Program-made: the position numbers and the translations under genes
Assembly (NCBI RefSeq): GCF_022606465.1
Contig: NZ_JALBUF010000007.1
Coordinates: forward strand, 84,846 to 148,845
Direction: 5' to 3'
DNA from: Sulfoacidibacillus ferrooxidans
GTDB taxonomy: Bacteria > Bacillota > Bacilli > Alicyclobacillales > SLC66
Length of the DNA: 64,000 bases
Shown here: piece after piece, positions 38,680 to 48,054 of the stretch
Position numbering within the stretch: position 1 is the first letter of the stretch
Layout of the letters: the number at the start of each line of letters is the position of its first letter
Notes under the pieces: generated by a model
Told to the model about the DNA's origin: nothing
What the model saw: only the letters and a program-made list of their open reading frames with translations
Databases searched by the model: none

Positions 38680-38892
38680 CGATGAAAGGGAAAAGTAGCC
38701 TATTGTCATGCGAGGCAGAGAGTTGGCGGAGGGTGCGAGCCAAGAGCGCATGTCAGGTGAATCTCATCCCTGGAGCAGTGAGTGGTCTCTTTATCGACTG
38801 AGTGAGCGAGGAATGGATGTTTTATATGTCTATTCTTAAGCAGGGTGGTACCGCGAGACATTCTCGCCCCTGTATGGGGTGGGGGTTTTTTT
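38680..38892 (+). promoter_or_regulatory. T-box leader of leuS (leucine specifier CUC)
   Basis: The T-box core AGGGTGGTACCGCG (38842-38855) pairs with the uncharged tRNA end. Upstream AGAGAGTTGG and the segment around 38761-38780 fit Stem I, with CTC (38763-38765, a leucine codon followed by A) as specifier. The terminator CGCCCC/GGGGTG with seven T ends at 38892, 21 bases before leuS. Uncharged tRNA-Leu would favour read-through. Confidence 0.92.
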
Positions 38893-38913
38893 GCATTTAA
38901 GGGGGGCTATAAG

Positions 38914-41337
38914 ATGAACTATGATGCAACTTCCATTGAAGAAAAATGGCGCACGATATGGAGCAAAACTGCTCAACATGATGTTCATAAAGATGCAACA
39001 CGGCCAAAATATTATTGTTTAGATATGTTCCCATATCCGTCTGGATCCGGACTTCATGTCGGACATTGGCGGGGTTACGTTTTATCCGATGTTTGGAGTC
39101 GTTATAAACGTCTCACTGGTTATGAAGTGCTTCATCCCATGGGGTGGGATGCTTTTGGACTCCCTGCTGAAAATGATGCGATTAAAAAAGGAATTCATCC
39201 AGCTATTGGTACTGCACGCAATATCGCTAATTTCAAAGATCAATTACAGCGCATGGGAGCTATGTTTGATTGGACGCGCGAGATAAATACAAGTTCACCA
39301 GAATATTATAAATGGACACAGTGGATTTTCTTGCAATTATATGATATGGGACTTGCATACCGTAAAGAAATGCCAATTAATTGGTGTCCAAGTTGTAAGA
39401 CCGGTCTTGCAAACGAAGAAGTAGTAGATGGCGCTTGCGAACGCTGTGGAACTCCAGTCACTAAACGCAATATGAATCAGTGGATGTTACGCATCACAGC
39501 TTATGCGGAACGTCTTCTTGAGGACTTAGAAACGTTGGAGTGGCCTGAGAAAGTAAAAAAAATGCAGGCTAATTGGATTGGGCGTAGTGTGGGTGCTGAA
39601 TTAGAATTTTCGATAGAACATTCATCAGAAAAAATAGTGGTTTTTACCACTAGACCTGACACATTATACGGTGTTACCTATATGGTTTTGGCACCTGAAC
39701 ATCCACTTGTACAGAAATTAACAACACCTGAATATGCATCTGTAGTAGCAGAATACGTTACCCAGACATTGGTAAAATCACAATTAGCAAGACAACAGGT
39801 TGATAAAACCAAAACAGGTGTGTTTACAGGTGGATATGCCATCCATCCACTATCTGGTGAAAAAATTCCTGTATGGATTGCTGATTATGTTTTGATGGAT
39901 TATGGAACAGGGGCAATTATGGCTGTTCCAGCACACGATCAACGAGATTTTGAGTTTGCTCGCCAGTTTGATTTACCTGTAGTACGCGTTATCTCTGCTG
40001 ATGGAGATTCCGATGATGTGGATGATGAGATGGAAGCTGCACAAACCAATGATGGCGTATTGATTCATTCAGGACCTTACAATGGTTTATCAGTGGATGA
40101 AGCAAAACAAAAACTTGTGGATGACCTGGTAGTACAGGGTATTGCTAAGCGCACAGTAGGGTATAAATTGCGAGATTGGGTCTTTGCGCGTCAGCGCTAT
40201 TGGGGTGAGCCTATTCCTGTTGTCCATTGTGAACAATGTGGTATTGTGCCTGTTAAAGAGGAGGATTTGCCCATCTTGTTGCCTGATGTTGAACGCTATG
40301 AACCTACGGGTACTGGTGAGTCTCCATTGGCAGCAATAGAGTCATTTGTCAATACCACTTGTCCAACGTGTGGTGGACCTGCGAAAAGAGAAACAGATAC
40401 CATGCCTCAATGGGCAGGGTCGTGTTGGTATTTCTTGCGTTTTGCAGATCCACACAATGAGAGTAAACCGTTTGATCGCGATAAAGTAGACTATTGGCTA
40501 CCTGTTGACATGTATATTGGCGGTGTTGAGCATGCCGTATTGCATCTACTTTATGCTCGATTTTTTACAAAAGTGCTCTATGATCGCAATGTCATTGGAT
40601 TTAAAGAACCTTTTACACGTCTGTTTAACCAAGGAATGATGACGTTACATGGCGCCAAAATGTCAAAATCCAAAGGTAATGTGGTAAGTCCTGAAGAATT
40701 GGTAGAGAAATATGGCACAGATACATTGCGTATGTATGAATTATTTGTCGGTCCTCCAGAGATTGATGCAGAATGGAATCCACGAGCGATAGAAGGAGTC
40801 CACCGTTTTCTTACAAAAACATACCGCCTGATCGCTGATTCGGCAGAAGGTGCACCAAAAGAGGGATCTACTAACTTACGTAAACTGCGTCATCGATTTG
40901 TGCAACAAGTAACTGAGCGAATTGTAAGTTTTCGTTTTAATACTGTGGTAAGTGCATTTATGGAATTTATCACAGCGCTCATTGAACAAGATGAAAAGAT
41001 CGATGATATGACTTTACAGACGCTCGTCATATGTCTTGCACCACTTGCACCGCATTTAGGAGAAGAAGCATGGCAGTTACTTCACAAGAATGGCTCCGTG
41101 TTTGATGCACAATGGCCACAAGTGGATGAACAGTATTTACTTGATGAAACCATTACATTGATCGTTCAAGTCAACGGGAAAATTCGTGATCGTATTGACG
41201 TTGAACGCGAATCTCATCAAGATGCAGTTCGCCAGGTGGTCTTTGAAAGTACGCATGTGCAGTCTGCAATTAAAGAAAAGACAATTGTCAAAGAGATTTA
41301 TGTTCCAGGAAGAATTTATAACATCGTCATTAAGTAA
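38914..41337 (+). CDS. leuS: Leucyl-tRNA synthetase
   Basis: 807 residues from ATG 38914 behind GGGGGG, downstream of the T-box terminator; the frame runs into the leader but that part is not translated. HIGH motif PYPSGSGLHVGHWRGY, editing domain with TTRPDTLYGVTYMVLAPEHPL, zinc-like cysteines CPSCKTGLANEEV..CERCG, and KMSKS motif GAKMSKSKGNVVSPEE. Normal bacterial length. Charges tRNA-Leu in the cytosol and is controlled by its own leader. Confidence 0.98.
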   Translation: MNYDATSIEEKWRTIWSKTAQHDVHKDATRPKYYCLDMFPYPSGSGLHVGHWRGYVLSDVWSRYKRLTGYEVLHPMGWDAFGLPAENDAIKKGIHPAIGTARNIANFKDQLQRMGAMFDWTREINTSSPEYYKWTQWIFLQLYDMGLAYRKEMPINWCPSCKTGLANEEVVDGACERCGTPVTKRNMNQWMLRITAYAERLLEDLETLEWPEKVKKMQANWIGRSVGAELEFSIEHSSEKIVVFTTRPDTLYGVTYMVLAPEHPLVQKLTTPEYASVVAEYVTQTLVKSQLARQQVDKTKTGVFTGGYAIHPLSGEKIPVWIADYVLMDYGTGAIMAVPAHDQRDFEFARQFDLPVVRVISADGDSDDVDDEMEAAQTNDGVLIHSGPYNGLSVDEAKQKLVDDLVVQGIAKRTVGYKLRDWVFARQRYWGEPIPVVHCEQCGIVPVKEEDLPILLPDVERYEPTGTGESPLAAIESFVNTTCPTCGGPAKRETDTMPQWAGSCWYFLRFADPHNESKPFDRDKVDYWLPVDMYIGGVEHAVLHLLYARFFTKVLYDRNVIGFKEPFTRLFNQGMMTLHGAKMSKSKGNVVSPEELVEKYGTDTLRMYELFVGPPEIDAEWNPRAIEGVHRFLTKTYRLIADSAEGAPKEGSTNLRKLRHRFVQQVTERIVSFRFNTVVSAFMEFITALIEQDEKIDDMTLQTLVICLAPLAPHLGEEAWQLLHKNGSVFDAQWPQVDEQYLLDETITLIVQVNGKIRDRIDVERESHQDAVRQVVFESTHVQSAIKEKTIVKEIYVPGRIYNIVIK

Positions 41338-41359
41338 TGATCGAGGGGAGATGTATGAC

Positions 41360-42235
41360 TTGAAATTCACTAAGATGCACGGCTTAGGAAATAATTATAT
41401 TTATATTAATCTGTGGGAAGAACAGATTGCAGAACATGATCTCTCGCCTCTCGCGATTGATGTATCAAACGTCAATACAGGTATCGGGTCAGACGGTATG
41501 ATCACGATGGGTCATTCCTCTGTAGCGGATGCTCGTATGCGCATTTTTAATGAAGACGGATCAGAAAGTCAAAATTGTGGTAATGGATTGCGCTGTGTAG
41601 GGAAGTACCTGTATGAAAAGGGGATTATTAAAAAGAAAAACCTAACAATAGAAACCAAAGGAGGACTCATGCATCTTGAACTTCACATCGATGAGCATTC
41701 CGATGTAGTTGAAGAAATAACAGTAGATATGGGAGAACCTCGTCTACAACGCCAGCAACTTCCTGTATTAGGTGGACCAAAAGAAGAACAAGCATTGCTA
41801 CAACCGGTAGAGATTGATCAACAAACCTTTCATTTTACGGGTGTCTCAATGGGTAATCCACATGCAGTTATTTTTGTGGATGACGCGACACAAGTGGAGG
41901 TGGAGAAAATTGGTCCACTAATAGAAACGCACTCCCTTTTTCCTGAACGTGTCAATGTGGAATTTGTCACGGCAAAAAATGATAGAGAACTAGATTTTCG
42001 TGTGTGGGAACGTGGCTCGGGGATTACTATGGCATGCGGTACGGGTGCTTGTGCAGCTGTTGTAGCTGGTGTTTTAAACAACCAGTTAGCCCGTGGCGAA
42101 ACCGTCGTCGTTCATCTACTAGGTGGAGATTTACACATAACGTGGAATCAAGATGGACATGTCCATATGCGAGGTCCGGCTACATTTATTTGCGAAGGTG
42201 AATGGTATGGACATAAGGGAACGCTTACTATATGA
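41360..42235 (+). CDS. dapF: Diaminopimelate epimerase
   Basis: 291 residues from TTG 41360, nine bases after GAGGGGAG, giving the standard start KFTKMHGLGN. Both catalytic cysteines are present: SESQNCGNGLRC and SGITMACGTGACA. Interconverts LL- and meso-diaminopimelate for lysine and peptidoglycan. The frame extends into leuS, but that is overlap. It follows leuS by 22 bases and shares ATGA with the next gene. Confidence 0.95.
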   Translation: MKFTKMHGLGNNYIYINLWEEQIAEHDLSPLAIDVSNVNTGIGSDGMITMGHSSVADARMRIFNEDGSESQNCGNGLRCVGKYLYEKGIIKKKNLTIETKGGLMHLELHIDEHSDVVEEITVDMGEPRLQRQQLPVLGGPKEEQALLQPVEIDQQTFHFTGVSMGNPHAVIFVDDATQVEVEKIGPLIETHSLFPERVNVEFVTAKNDRELDFRVWERGSGITMACGTGACAAVVAGVLNNQLARGETVVVHLLGGDLHITWNQDGHVHMRGPATFICEGEWYGHKGTLTI

Positions 42236-43113
42236 AACGATGGGCGCCATATGTTCTACTCATCGTAGTGAGTGCAATATGGGGGGCGCACGCTGTTGTA
42301 GGAGCAGCGGCGCTCCAAGCTCTTAGTCCGTTATCTCTTTCTGTATGGCGCTATACGTTTACTGCAATACTGTTTGTACCAGCCATGATCTTCGCTTTGC
42401 GGCGTCTAAGAGCATTGACTAAGCAAGATATATGGTTGCTTTTTGCAGCCAGTCTGACTTCAGCAGTCATCTATCCACTTTTTTTCTATCAATCCTTAGA
42501 TATACTTCCACCTATTGAATCATTACTTATTGTCAATGCTGCACCTGTATTAACCGCACTCTTTGCTTATTTTTTATATCGCGAAAAAATATCAAAAAAA
42601 CAAATGATTGGCTTATTCATTGCACTAGTAGGTGTAATCGTCATTAGCTCCCAAGCAGCTTCACGCGGAACAGATAGTCTTTGGGCTATTGGCGATGCAG
42701 TGATTGGAACTGCCTCTTTTGCAATGTATACAGTTATTTCGCGAAAACTGTATACTCGACTTCCATTATTTGATGTCCTTGCTGTGACATCATTTGCTGG
42801 AGCTGTGATGCTGTGGCTCCTTGTCATCATCACTCATTCATGGTCTGTAGCTACTGTGCTAAGTACGCTCACTGTAAACGGATGGATTAGTTTACTTTTT
42901 ATCGTTATATTCGTAAGTACTCTTGCTTACATACTTTATGGATACGGCTTAGCAAGAGTACCTGGAGCTGTATCAGCGGCTCTCACTTTTTATCCACAAT
43001 CCATTTTTGCAGCAATCCTGCAATGGATATGGTTAGGTCAAGTAGTTACATTAGTGACTGTTATTGGAGGAATCATCATATTAAGTGGTAGCATGATCAT
43101 GAGGCGCACTTAG
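42232..43113 (+). CDS. EamA/DMT-family transporter
   Basis: 293 residues, ten hydrophobic helices in two EamA repeats: SAIWGAHAVVGAAALQALSPLSLSVWRY in the first and IGTASFAMYTVISRKLY in the second, ending VIGGIIILSGSMIMRR. Drug/metabolite exporters of this group often move amino acids or nucleotides. It overlaps dapF by four bases; export of a lysine-path compound is possible but only a guess. Confidence 0.9.
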   Translation: MKRWAPYVLLIVVSAIWGAHAVVGAAALQALSPLSLSVWRYTFTAILFVPAMIFALRRLRALTKQDIWLLFAASLTSAVIYPLFFYQSLDILPPIESLLIVNAAPVLTALFAYFLYREKISKKQMIGLFIALVGVIVISSQAASRGTDSLWAIGDAVIGTASFAMYTVISRKLYTRLPLFDVLAVTSFAGAVMLWLLVIITHSWSVATVLSTLTVNGWISLLFIVIFVSTLAYILYGYGLARVPGAVSAALTFYPQSIFAAILQWIWLGQVVTLVTVIGGIIILSGSMIMRRT

Positions 43114-43125
43114 GCATTCACCTAT

Positions 43126-44286
43126 ATGGTTATCCGTGCGTATACTGTCATCACTCCGGTTAAGCGGGTGATGACAGTGCAATGGAGACATACACCATTT
43201 GAACAAAAAAAGACGGAAACTATTATCGATGGTTTTTCACAAGGGAAATTGAGTTTTTCTACTTCTTTAGAGCAACTTCGCCAATTGTATGATGAACGAT
43301 TTAATCGCTTTAAAGGCGATCGCTTTGGTGTAACGACATCTCAACTTGTTCCGCGAATCCAAGGAAAAACAGTAGATGCGTATGGGCCAGCTGTAAGTTC
43401 ACAAATAGAAAAAGTACATCCAATACTTTCTAAAGACCAATTATTAGCCCCTCTACATGCTTTAATTGGTCTTTCAGAGGTCAAACGTTCTATCGACGAA
43501 TTGTATGCTTATCTGGCCGTTCAAGCATTGCGACAAGAGGCTGGTTTGAAATTAAATCAAACGGTTTTGCATATGATTTTTTCTGGACGTCCAGGAACGG
43601 GAAAGACAACAGTTGCTCGCTTATTAGGTCCACTCCTCTGTGCGCTCGGTGTGTTATCTCAAGGTCATGTCGTTGAAGTTGAGCGAGCTGATTTAGTAGG
43701 TGAATACATTGGGCACACGGCTCAAAAAACTCGTGCGCTCATGGAACAAGCGATGGGTGGTATTTTATTTGTCGATGAGGCATACGCCATCGCTCGTGGG
43801 GGAGAAAAAGATTTTGGGCGAGAAGCCATCGACACACTTGTTAAAGGTATGGAAGATCGGAAACACGATCTAATTGTTATTCTTGCAGGTTATGAAGTAG
43901 AAATGAATTATTTCCTTTCACTTAATCCTGGTCTTTCCTCTCGTTTTCCGCTTCATGTATTTTTCCCGGATTACTCAGAACAAGAATTATTGCAAATCGC
44001 CACAGGTATGGTTAGAGAACGGCAATATCATTTGTCACCTGATGCTACGATGAGTTTGCGCCAGCAGTTACGTCATGAGCAACTACGCGAAGACTTTAGC
44101 AATGCTCGTACCGTCAGAAATATAATAGAGCGTGCAATTCGCCGACAAGCTGTTCGTATCATGGAACAGCATGAACCTACACGACGAGAACTGATGACTC
44201 TTGTTGCTACTGATTTTCGGGGGGAGACAGATCATGAATCATTGTATAGTGATCGGGCAACCAAACGTTGGGAAGACTTTGCTTAG
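43126..44286 (+). CDS. spoVK: AAA+ ATPase, SpoVK-like (CbxX/CfqX family)
   Basis: Up to 386 residues. The start is unclear: ATG 43126, GTG 43168 and ATG 43171 all lack a good ribosome site. Walker A FSGRPGTGKTTVARLLG, the family pore/loop segment VVEVERADLVGEYIGHTAQKT, Walker B GILFVDEAYAIARGG with sensor region LIVILAGYEVEMNYFLSLNPGLSSRFP. This matches Bacillus SpoVK, a sporulation ATPase. Gene order with hflX downstream agrees. Its last 53 bases overlap the next gene. Confidence 0.92.
   Translation: MVIRAYTVITPVKRVMTVQWRHTPFEQKKTETIIDGFSQGKLSFSTSLEQLRQLYDERFNRFKGDRFGVTTSQLVPRIQGKTVDAYGPAVSSQIEKVHPILSKDQLLAPLHALIGLSEVKRSIDELYAYLAVQALRQEAGLKLNQTVLHMIFSGRPGTGKTTVARLLGPLLCALGVLSQGHVVEVERADLVGEYIGHTAQKTRALMEQAMGGILFVDEAYAIARGGEKDFGREAIDTLVKGMEDRKHDLIVILAGYEVEMNYFLSLNPGLSSRFPLHVFFPDYSEQELLQIATGMVRERQYHLSPDATMSLRQQLRHEQLREDFSNARTVRNIIERAIRRQAVRIMEQHEPTRRELMTLVATDFRGETDHESLYSDRATKRWEDFA
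43144..43178. repeat. Perfect 11-bp inverted repeat at the spoVK start
   Basis: ACTGTCATCAC (43144-43154) pairs with GTGATGACAGT (43168-43178) across 13 bases, with no T-run. It spans the candidate start codons, so the hairpin may be a terminator for dapF-eamA, or may mask initiation if translation starts at 43171. Confidence 0.5.
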
Positions 44287-44866
44287 TTTTCGTCTTGCAA
44301 AATTGTGTGGAATGAAATCTGTTTTCGTCATAAAAGAGCTACTACGCGATGTGCCTACTGAACAAGTCATAATCGTCAATGAAGCGGTGCAGACATTGGT
44401 TAATGGCTGCGAACATTCTACTGTGGGCGTGCAGACTATAGGCATTGGGATGAGCCAAACAATGGGGCAACCAGTCGTATTATATGATACTGTTGGACTA
44501 TCTGAAGACGCTATGATGAATATTCATCATCGCCATGGGATGACAAGAACACTACAGTTATTCATTTCATGCGACCTTGTATTTCACGTAGTCGATGCAT
44601 CCACATTACATGATGATAAACTCCACTCCATTGATGAGCAAATTTATTCGTTGGCAAAGTCACGCAAAGTTCCATACGTGCTAATTATGAATAAGATGGA
44701 TCTACTATCCACAAAACGTCAACGTCGTCTTGAAGGAATGTTGCGTCGATACAAGGCAGTATTTATATCAGCAAAATATGATCAAGGAGTATCCCCACTC
44801 AAACACGTTTTAGAAAGGACAAATATGGTAAACTATTCGTATGCAGCTTGGATGAGGGGGAATTAA
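44234..44866 (+). CDS. Small Era-like GTPase of unassigned family
   Basis: 210 residues from ATG 44234, after GGGGGAGACAGATC. G1 VIGQPNVGKTLLSFRLA, G3 YDTVG, G4 MNKMD and G5 ISAKY are in order, so nucleotide binding is sure. The effector region is unlike Der, Era or FeoB and the protein lacks a C-terminal RNA-binding domain. It overlaps spoVK by 53 bases and ends seven bases before hflX. Bacillus has no such gene at this place. Function unknown; a sporulation or ribosome role is only suggested by neighbours. Confidence 0.82.
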   Translation: MNHCIVIGQPNVGKTLLSFRLAKLCGMKSVFVIKELLRDVPTEQVIIVNEAVQTLVNGCEHSTVGVQTIGIGMSQTMGQPVVLYDTVGLSEDAMMNIHHRHGMTRTLQLFISCDLVFHVVDASTLHDDKLHSIDEQIYSLAKSRKVPYVLIMNKMDLLSTKRQRRLEGMLRRYKAVFISAKYDQGVSPLKHVLERTNMVNYSYAAWMRGN

Positions 44867-44873
44867 TCTGAAA

Positions 44874-46184
44874 ATGCATGACATTGCTGGAGCTTTTGTA
44901 CCACTTCGAGCCATCTTAGTCCATGTGTATCACTCCGATGAATCAGAGTCTAAACGAGAGTATATGCGTGAAGAATTAAAAAGCCTTGCTCATACAGCGG
45001 GAGTTGATATGGTAGGTGAATTGTTTCAGTCAATGGTAAAAGATCATGCAAAAACCTTGATCGGCAAAGGAAAGCTTGAAGAGTTAGCTGATTTTGCGAA
45101 AGCAGAGTCAGCTACGCTGATTATTTTTGGCATCGAACTTTCGGGGAGCCAATTGCGCAATGTAGAAGATGTATGCATGATTCGAGTAATTGATCGAACA
45201 CAGTTAATTCTAGATATTTTTGCTTCTAGAGCTAAAAGTTTTGAAGGCAAAGCACAGGTTCGTTTAGCCGAATTGCAGTATGCTTTACCACGATTAATGG
45301 GACAAGGAGTAACCATGTCGCGTCTTGGTGCAGGTATTGGAACACGTGGACCTGGTGAAACAAAACTTGAAATTGATCGGAGAACCATTCGCAAAGATAT
45401 CGCCAAATTGCGGCGTATTGTCATTGAAGCAGGAGTGAAGCGAGCGGAATTACGGAGAAGAAGGCGCCGGCTTGGTGTGTATACAGTCGGACTTGTAGGA
45501 TATACCAATGCAGGTAAAACAACTCTTTTAGCTCATTTGGCAAAACGATATGGTGAAAAGCAGGTAGAGCCAGGAAATGACCGCTTGTTTGATACATTAG
45601 ATCCAACTTCTAGACGTGTTATGTATGCTTCTCAAACACTGGTCGTCACTGATACGGTAGGATTTATCCGGGAGTTGCCACACCATCTCATTGATGCTTT
45701 TCGAGCAACATTAGAAGAAGCATTGGACTCTGATGTACTTATTCACGTAATTGATGCATCTTCACCATACCGTGAGGAGGAAATGAAGACGGTTTACGAC
45801 GTGGTGCATGATGTCTTAAAAACAAAGGTACCAGTCATTAGCGTTTTTAATAAAATGGACTTACTACCAGATTCTCAAGATGCAGAATTCCAAGATCATA
45901 CTGCAGATCAGGTGGTTCGAGGGTCGATTCTTTGGCAGGACACATTATCTCAACTATTATCTGCCATTGATCATGTTATTTTAAAACGAGTAACTTTACA
46001 TCTACAAATCCCATCGAAACGCAGCGATATATTGGCCGAAGCTTATTTATTAGGAGAAGTCTCAAGTTGCCATGAAAAGGACGATCACCTATACGTAGAT
46101 GTGGCCATAGATGAAAAGGAAATCAGTCACTTTGTCGATTTTTTGAGTGATCGCGAAATTGTAGTGGAGGATCAATGGTTATGA
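44874..46184 (+). CDS. hflX: GTPase HflX
   Basis: 436 residues; ATG 44874 with GAGGGGG 14 bases upstream, a wide gap. N-terminal HflX domain (TLIGKGKLEELADF), the glycine-rich stretch GAGIGTRGPGETKLEIDRR, coiled linker, then G1 GYTNAGKTTL, G2/G3 DTVGFIRELPHHLIDAFRATLEEA and G4 NKMDLL. Ribosome-associated GTPase that splits stalled or hibernating 70S ribosomes. Equivalent to Bacillus ynbA at the same place. Confidence 0.95.
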   Translation: MHDIAGAFVPLRAILVHVYHSDESESKREYMREELKSLAHTAGVDMVGELFQSMVKDHAKTLIGKGKLEELADFAKAESATLIIFGIELSGSQLRNVEDVCMIRVIDRTQLILDIFASRAKSFEGKAQVRLAELQYALPRLMGQGVTMSRLGAGIGTRGPGETKLEIDRRTIRKDIAKLRRIVIEAGVKRAELRRRRRRLGVYTVGLVGYTNAGKTTLLAHLAKRYGEKQVEPGNDRLFDTLDPTSRRVMYASQTLVVTDTVGFIRELPHHLIDAFRATLEEALDSDVLIHVIDASSPYREEEMKTVYDVVHDVLKTKVPVISVFNKMDLLPDSQDAEFQDHTADQVVRGSILWQDTLSQLLSAIDHVILKRVTLHLQIPSKRSDILAEAYLLGEVSSCHEKDDHLYVDVAIDEKEISHFVDFLSDREIVVEDQWL

Positions 46185-47446
46185 ATGAAATGCAATGGAA
46201 CACAATTAAACATATCGAAAGACAGTGGAGTGCAGAGTTTGCAAAAGTAGACCACCTTATAGATCGCAATCAAGAAAAAGTACTGTCGGCATTTGCATCG
46301 GCAAAAGTGACAGACAGTGATTTAAGTGGTTCCACAGGGTATGGATTAGGGGACAGGGGAAGGGAGCAACTCGAGAAAGTATATGCACTTGTTTTTGGCG
46401 CTGAAGAGGCTATTGTAAGGCCTAGCATCGCTTCAGGAACTCATGCTTTAGCCATTGCATATTTTGGGTTACTACGTCCGGGAGATACTCTTATTTACGC
46501 AACTGGAGAACCCTATGACACACTCCAAACTGTAATCGGTGTAGATCAAGAAGAGAAAAGTGGACAAGGAACTTTAAGGGACTTTGGAGTTCATTTTCAC
46601 TCTGTTGCATTAAAACAAGACGAAACGATCGACGTACCTTCTATATTAGCTACTATTGATGCAAGTACGAAAGTAGTAGCTTTTCAACGTTCGCCAGGTT
46701 ATGCGTGGCGACGTGCATTGTCAGTTTCAGAAATTGGAATTGCCATTGCAAAGATCAAACACACATATCCTGATGTATATGTAGTAGTAGACAATTGCTA
46801 TGGTGAATTCACGGATGTTGTAGAGCCTTGTGATGTTGGTGCTGATCTAGTCGTTGGATCACTGATTAAGAATCCAGGTGGTGGTATAGCTCCAACAGGC
46901 GGATATCTTGTGGGAACGAAAAATGCCATAGAACTTGCTTCCTATCGATTAACTGCGCCAGGCATCGGATCTGAGATGGGATCTTATGAACAATACCGAT
47001 TATTTTTTCAGGGTTTATTTTTAGCACCCCATGTTGTAGGACAAGCTCTGAAAGGCAATATATTTGCAGCAGCTGCATTTACATCTGTCGGGATGGACTG
47101 TGCACCGCTGCCTGCTGATGCGCATGATGATATTGTGTTACGTATTCGATTGGGTTCTGCAATACAGGTCGTTCAGTTTTGTCAGGCGATTCAACAATCA
47201 TCACCGATTGACGCTCACGTATTACCAGAACCATGGTTGATGCCAGGTTATCAAGATGAAGTCATCATGGCTGCAGGGACATTCATTCAAGGGGCTTCAA
47301 TAGAACTATCAGCTGACGGACCCATGCGACCACCCTACGTCGCGTATATGCAAGGTGGTCTTACTTTTTCCCATGTAAAGCTCGCAGTCATGCATGCATT
47401 AGAAAAGTTGGGGCTATTAGAACATGGACTAACTCTAAAGTGGTAA
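46181..47446 (+). CDS. PLP-dependent YnbB-like protein (methionine gamma-lyase / aluminum resistance family)
   Basis: About 421 residues; ATG 46181 overlaps the hflX stop and has GGAGG ten bases upstream, with ATG 46175 the alternative. Fold type I PLP enzyme: the pyridoxal lysine lies in LVVGSLIKNPGGGIAPTGGY, and VVDNCYGEFTDVVEP binds the ring. It matches Bacillus YnbB, named for a distant link to cystathionine lyases and aluminum resistance; the true reaction is unproven. Conserved order hflX-ynbB-glnR. Confidence 0.9.
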   Translation: MNEMQWNTIKHIERQWSAEFAKVDHLIDRNQEKVLSAFASAKVTDSDLSGSTGYGLGDRGREQLEKVYALVFGAEEAIVRPSIASGTHALAIAYFGLLRPGDTLIYATGEPYDTLQTVIGVDQEEKSGQGTLRDFGVHFHSVALKQDETIDVPSILATIDASTKVVAFQRSPGYAWRRALSVSEIGIAIAKIKHTYPDVYVVVDNCYGEFTDVVEPCDVGADLVVGSLIKNPGGGIAPTGGYLVGTKNAIELASYRLTAPGIGSEMGSYEQYRLFFQGLFLAPHVVGQALKGNIFAAAAFTSVGMDCAPLPADAHDDIVLRIRLGSAIQVVQFCQAIQQSSPIDAHVLPEPWLMPGYQDEVIMAAGTFIQGASIELSADGPMRPPYVAYMQGGLTFSHVKLAVMHALEKLGLLEHGLTLKW

Positions 47447-47481
47447 TTACTTCATATCATAACATTAGCTTTACACTTAGT

Positions 47482-47522
47482 GTCAATTATTTATTGACGT
47501 CTAATGGAAGGTATGCTACGAT
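47482..47522 (+). promoter_or_regulatory. Promoter and candidate operator of glnR-glnA
   Basis: -35 TTGACG (47494-47499), 17-base spacer, -10 TACGAT (47517-47522). The -35 is overlapped by the inverted repeat GTCAAT (47482-47487)/ATTGAC (47493-47498). It resembles a GlnR site in placement, but its spacing does not match the TGTNA-N7-TNACA consensus, so GlnR binding is only suggested. Confidence 0.5.
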
Positions 47523-47596
47523 CTGAACGCTATAGAGGATACATGATCTTTACATGATGTCTATGAATGTTAGAGCCATTAGAGGAGGATAACCAG

Positions 47597-48022
47597 ATGG
47601 ATGATGCCATGCGACGTAAGCTTGCTTTGTTTCCGATTGGAATCGTGCAACGCTTGACTGATCTGACAGCGCGGCAAATCCGCTATTACGAGCAGCATGC
47701 TTTGATACACCCTGAACGGACACATGGTAATCAACGACTATACTCATTTAATGATGTAGAGCGATTATTAGAAATCAAGAGTCTCATCGATAAAGGTTTA
47801 AATATTGCTGGGATTAAGGCAATGATAGGGCAACCAACTCCTGAAATCGATTACACTCCTGCGATGCAAGCAGCAGCGGAAGAGGTGCGATCTGAACTTA
47901 CAGAGAATGATCTACATGAGTTACTCATGCAAGAATTATCCGCAAGGGCAGGGCAGCGAGGCAATCCGGTTTCTATGATACAAGGTGAATTATCGCGTTT
48001 TTTTCATGGTGATCGACGTTAA
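47597..48022 (+). CDS. glnR: MerR-family nitrogen regulator GlnR
   Basis: 141 residues from ATG 47597 behind AGAGGAGGAT. N-terminal MerR helix-turn-helix FPIGIVQRLTDLTARQIRYYEQHALIHPERTHGNQRLYSFNDVERLL, essentially the Bacillus GlnR/TnrA sequence, with a short C-terminal regulatory tail (SMIQGELSRFF) that senses feedback-inhibited glutamine synthetase. Lies 32 bases before glnA; represses the pair when glutamine is plentiful. Confidence 0.95.
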   Translation: MDDAMRRKLALFPIGIVQRLTDLTARQIRYYEQHALIHPERTHGNQRLYSFNDVERLLEIKSLIDKGLNIAGIKAMIGQPTPEIDYTPAMQAAAEEVRSELTENDLHELLMQELSARAGQRGNPVSMIQGELSRFFHGDRR

Positions 48023-48054
48023 AAATATATTGATGAACAGAAGGGGATGACAAG

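Noticed and set aside
45044..45508. 154-codon minus-strand frame inside hflX
   Set aside because: Shadow of the HflX coding sequence; no ribosome site or recognisable motif.
47481..47499. Canonical GlnR box upstream of glnR
   Set aside because: The inverted repeat is real, but the spacing between TGTCA and TGACG is nine, not seven, and the last half lacks the final ACA; kept only as a candidate operator.
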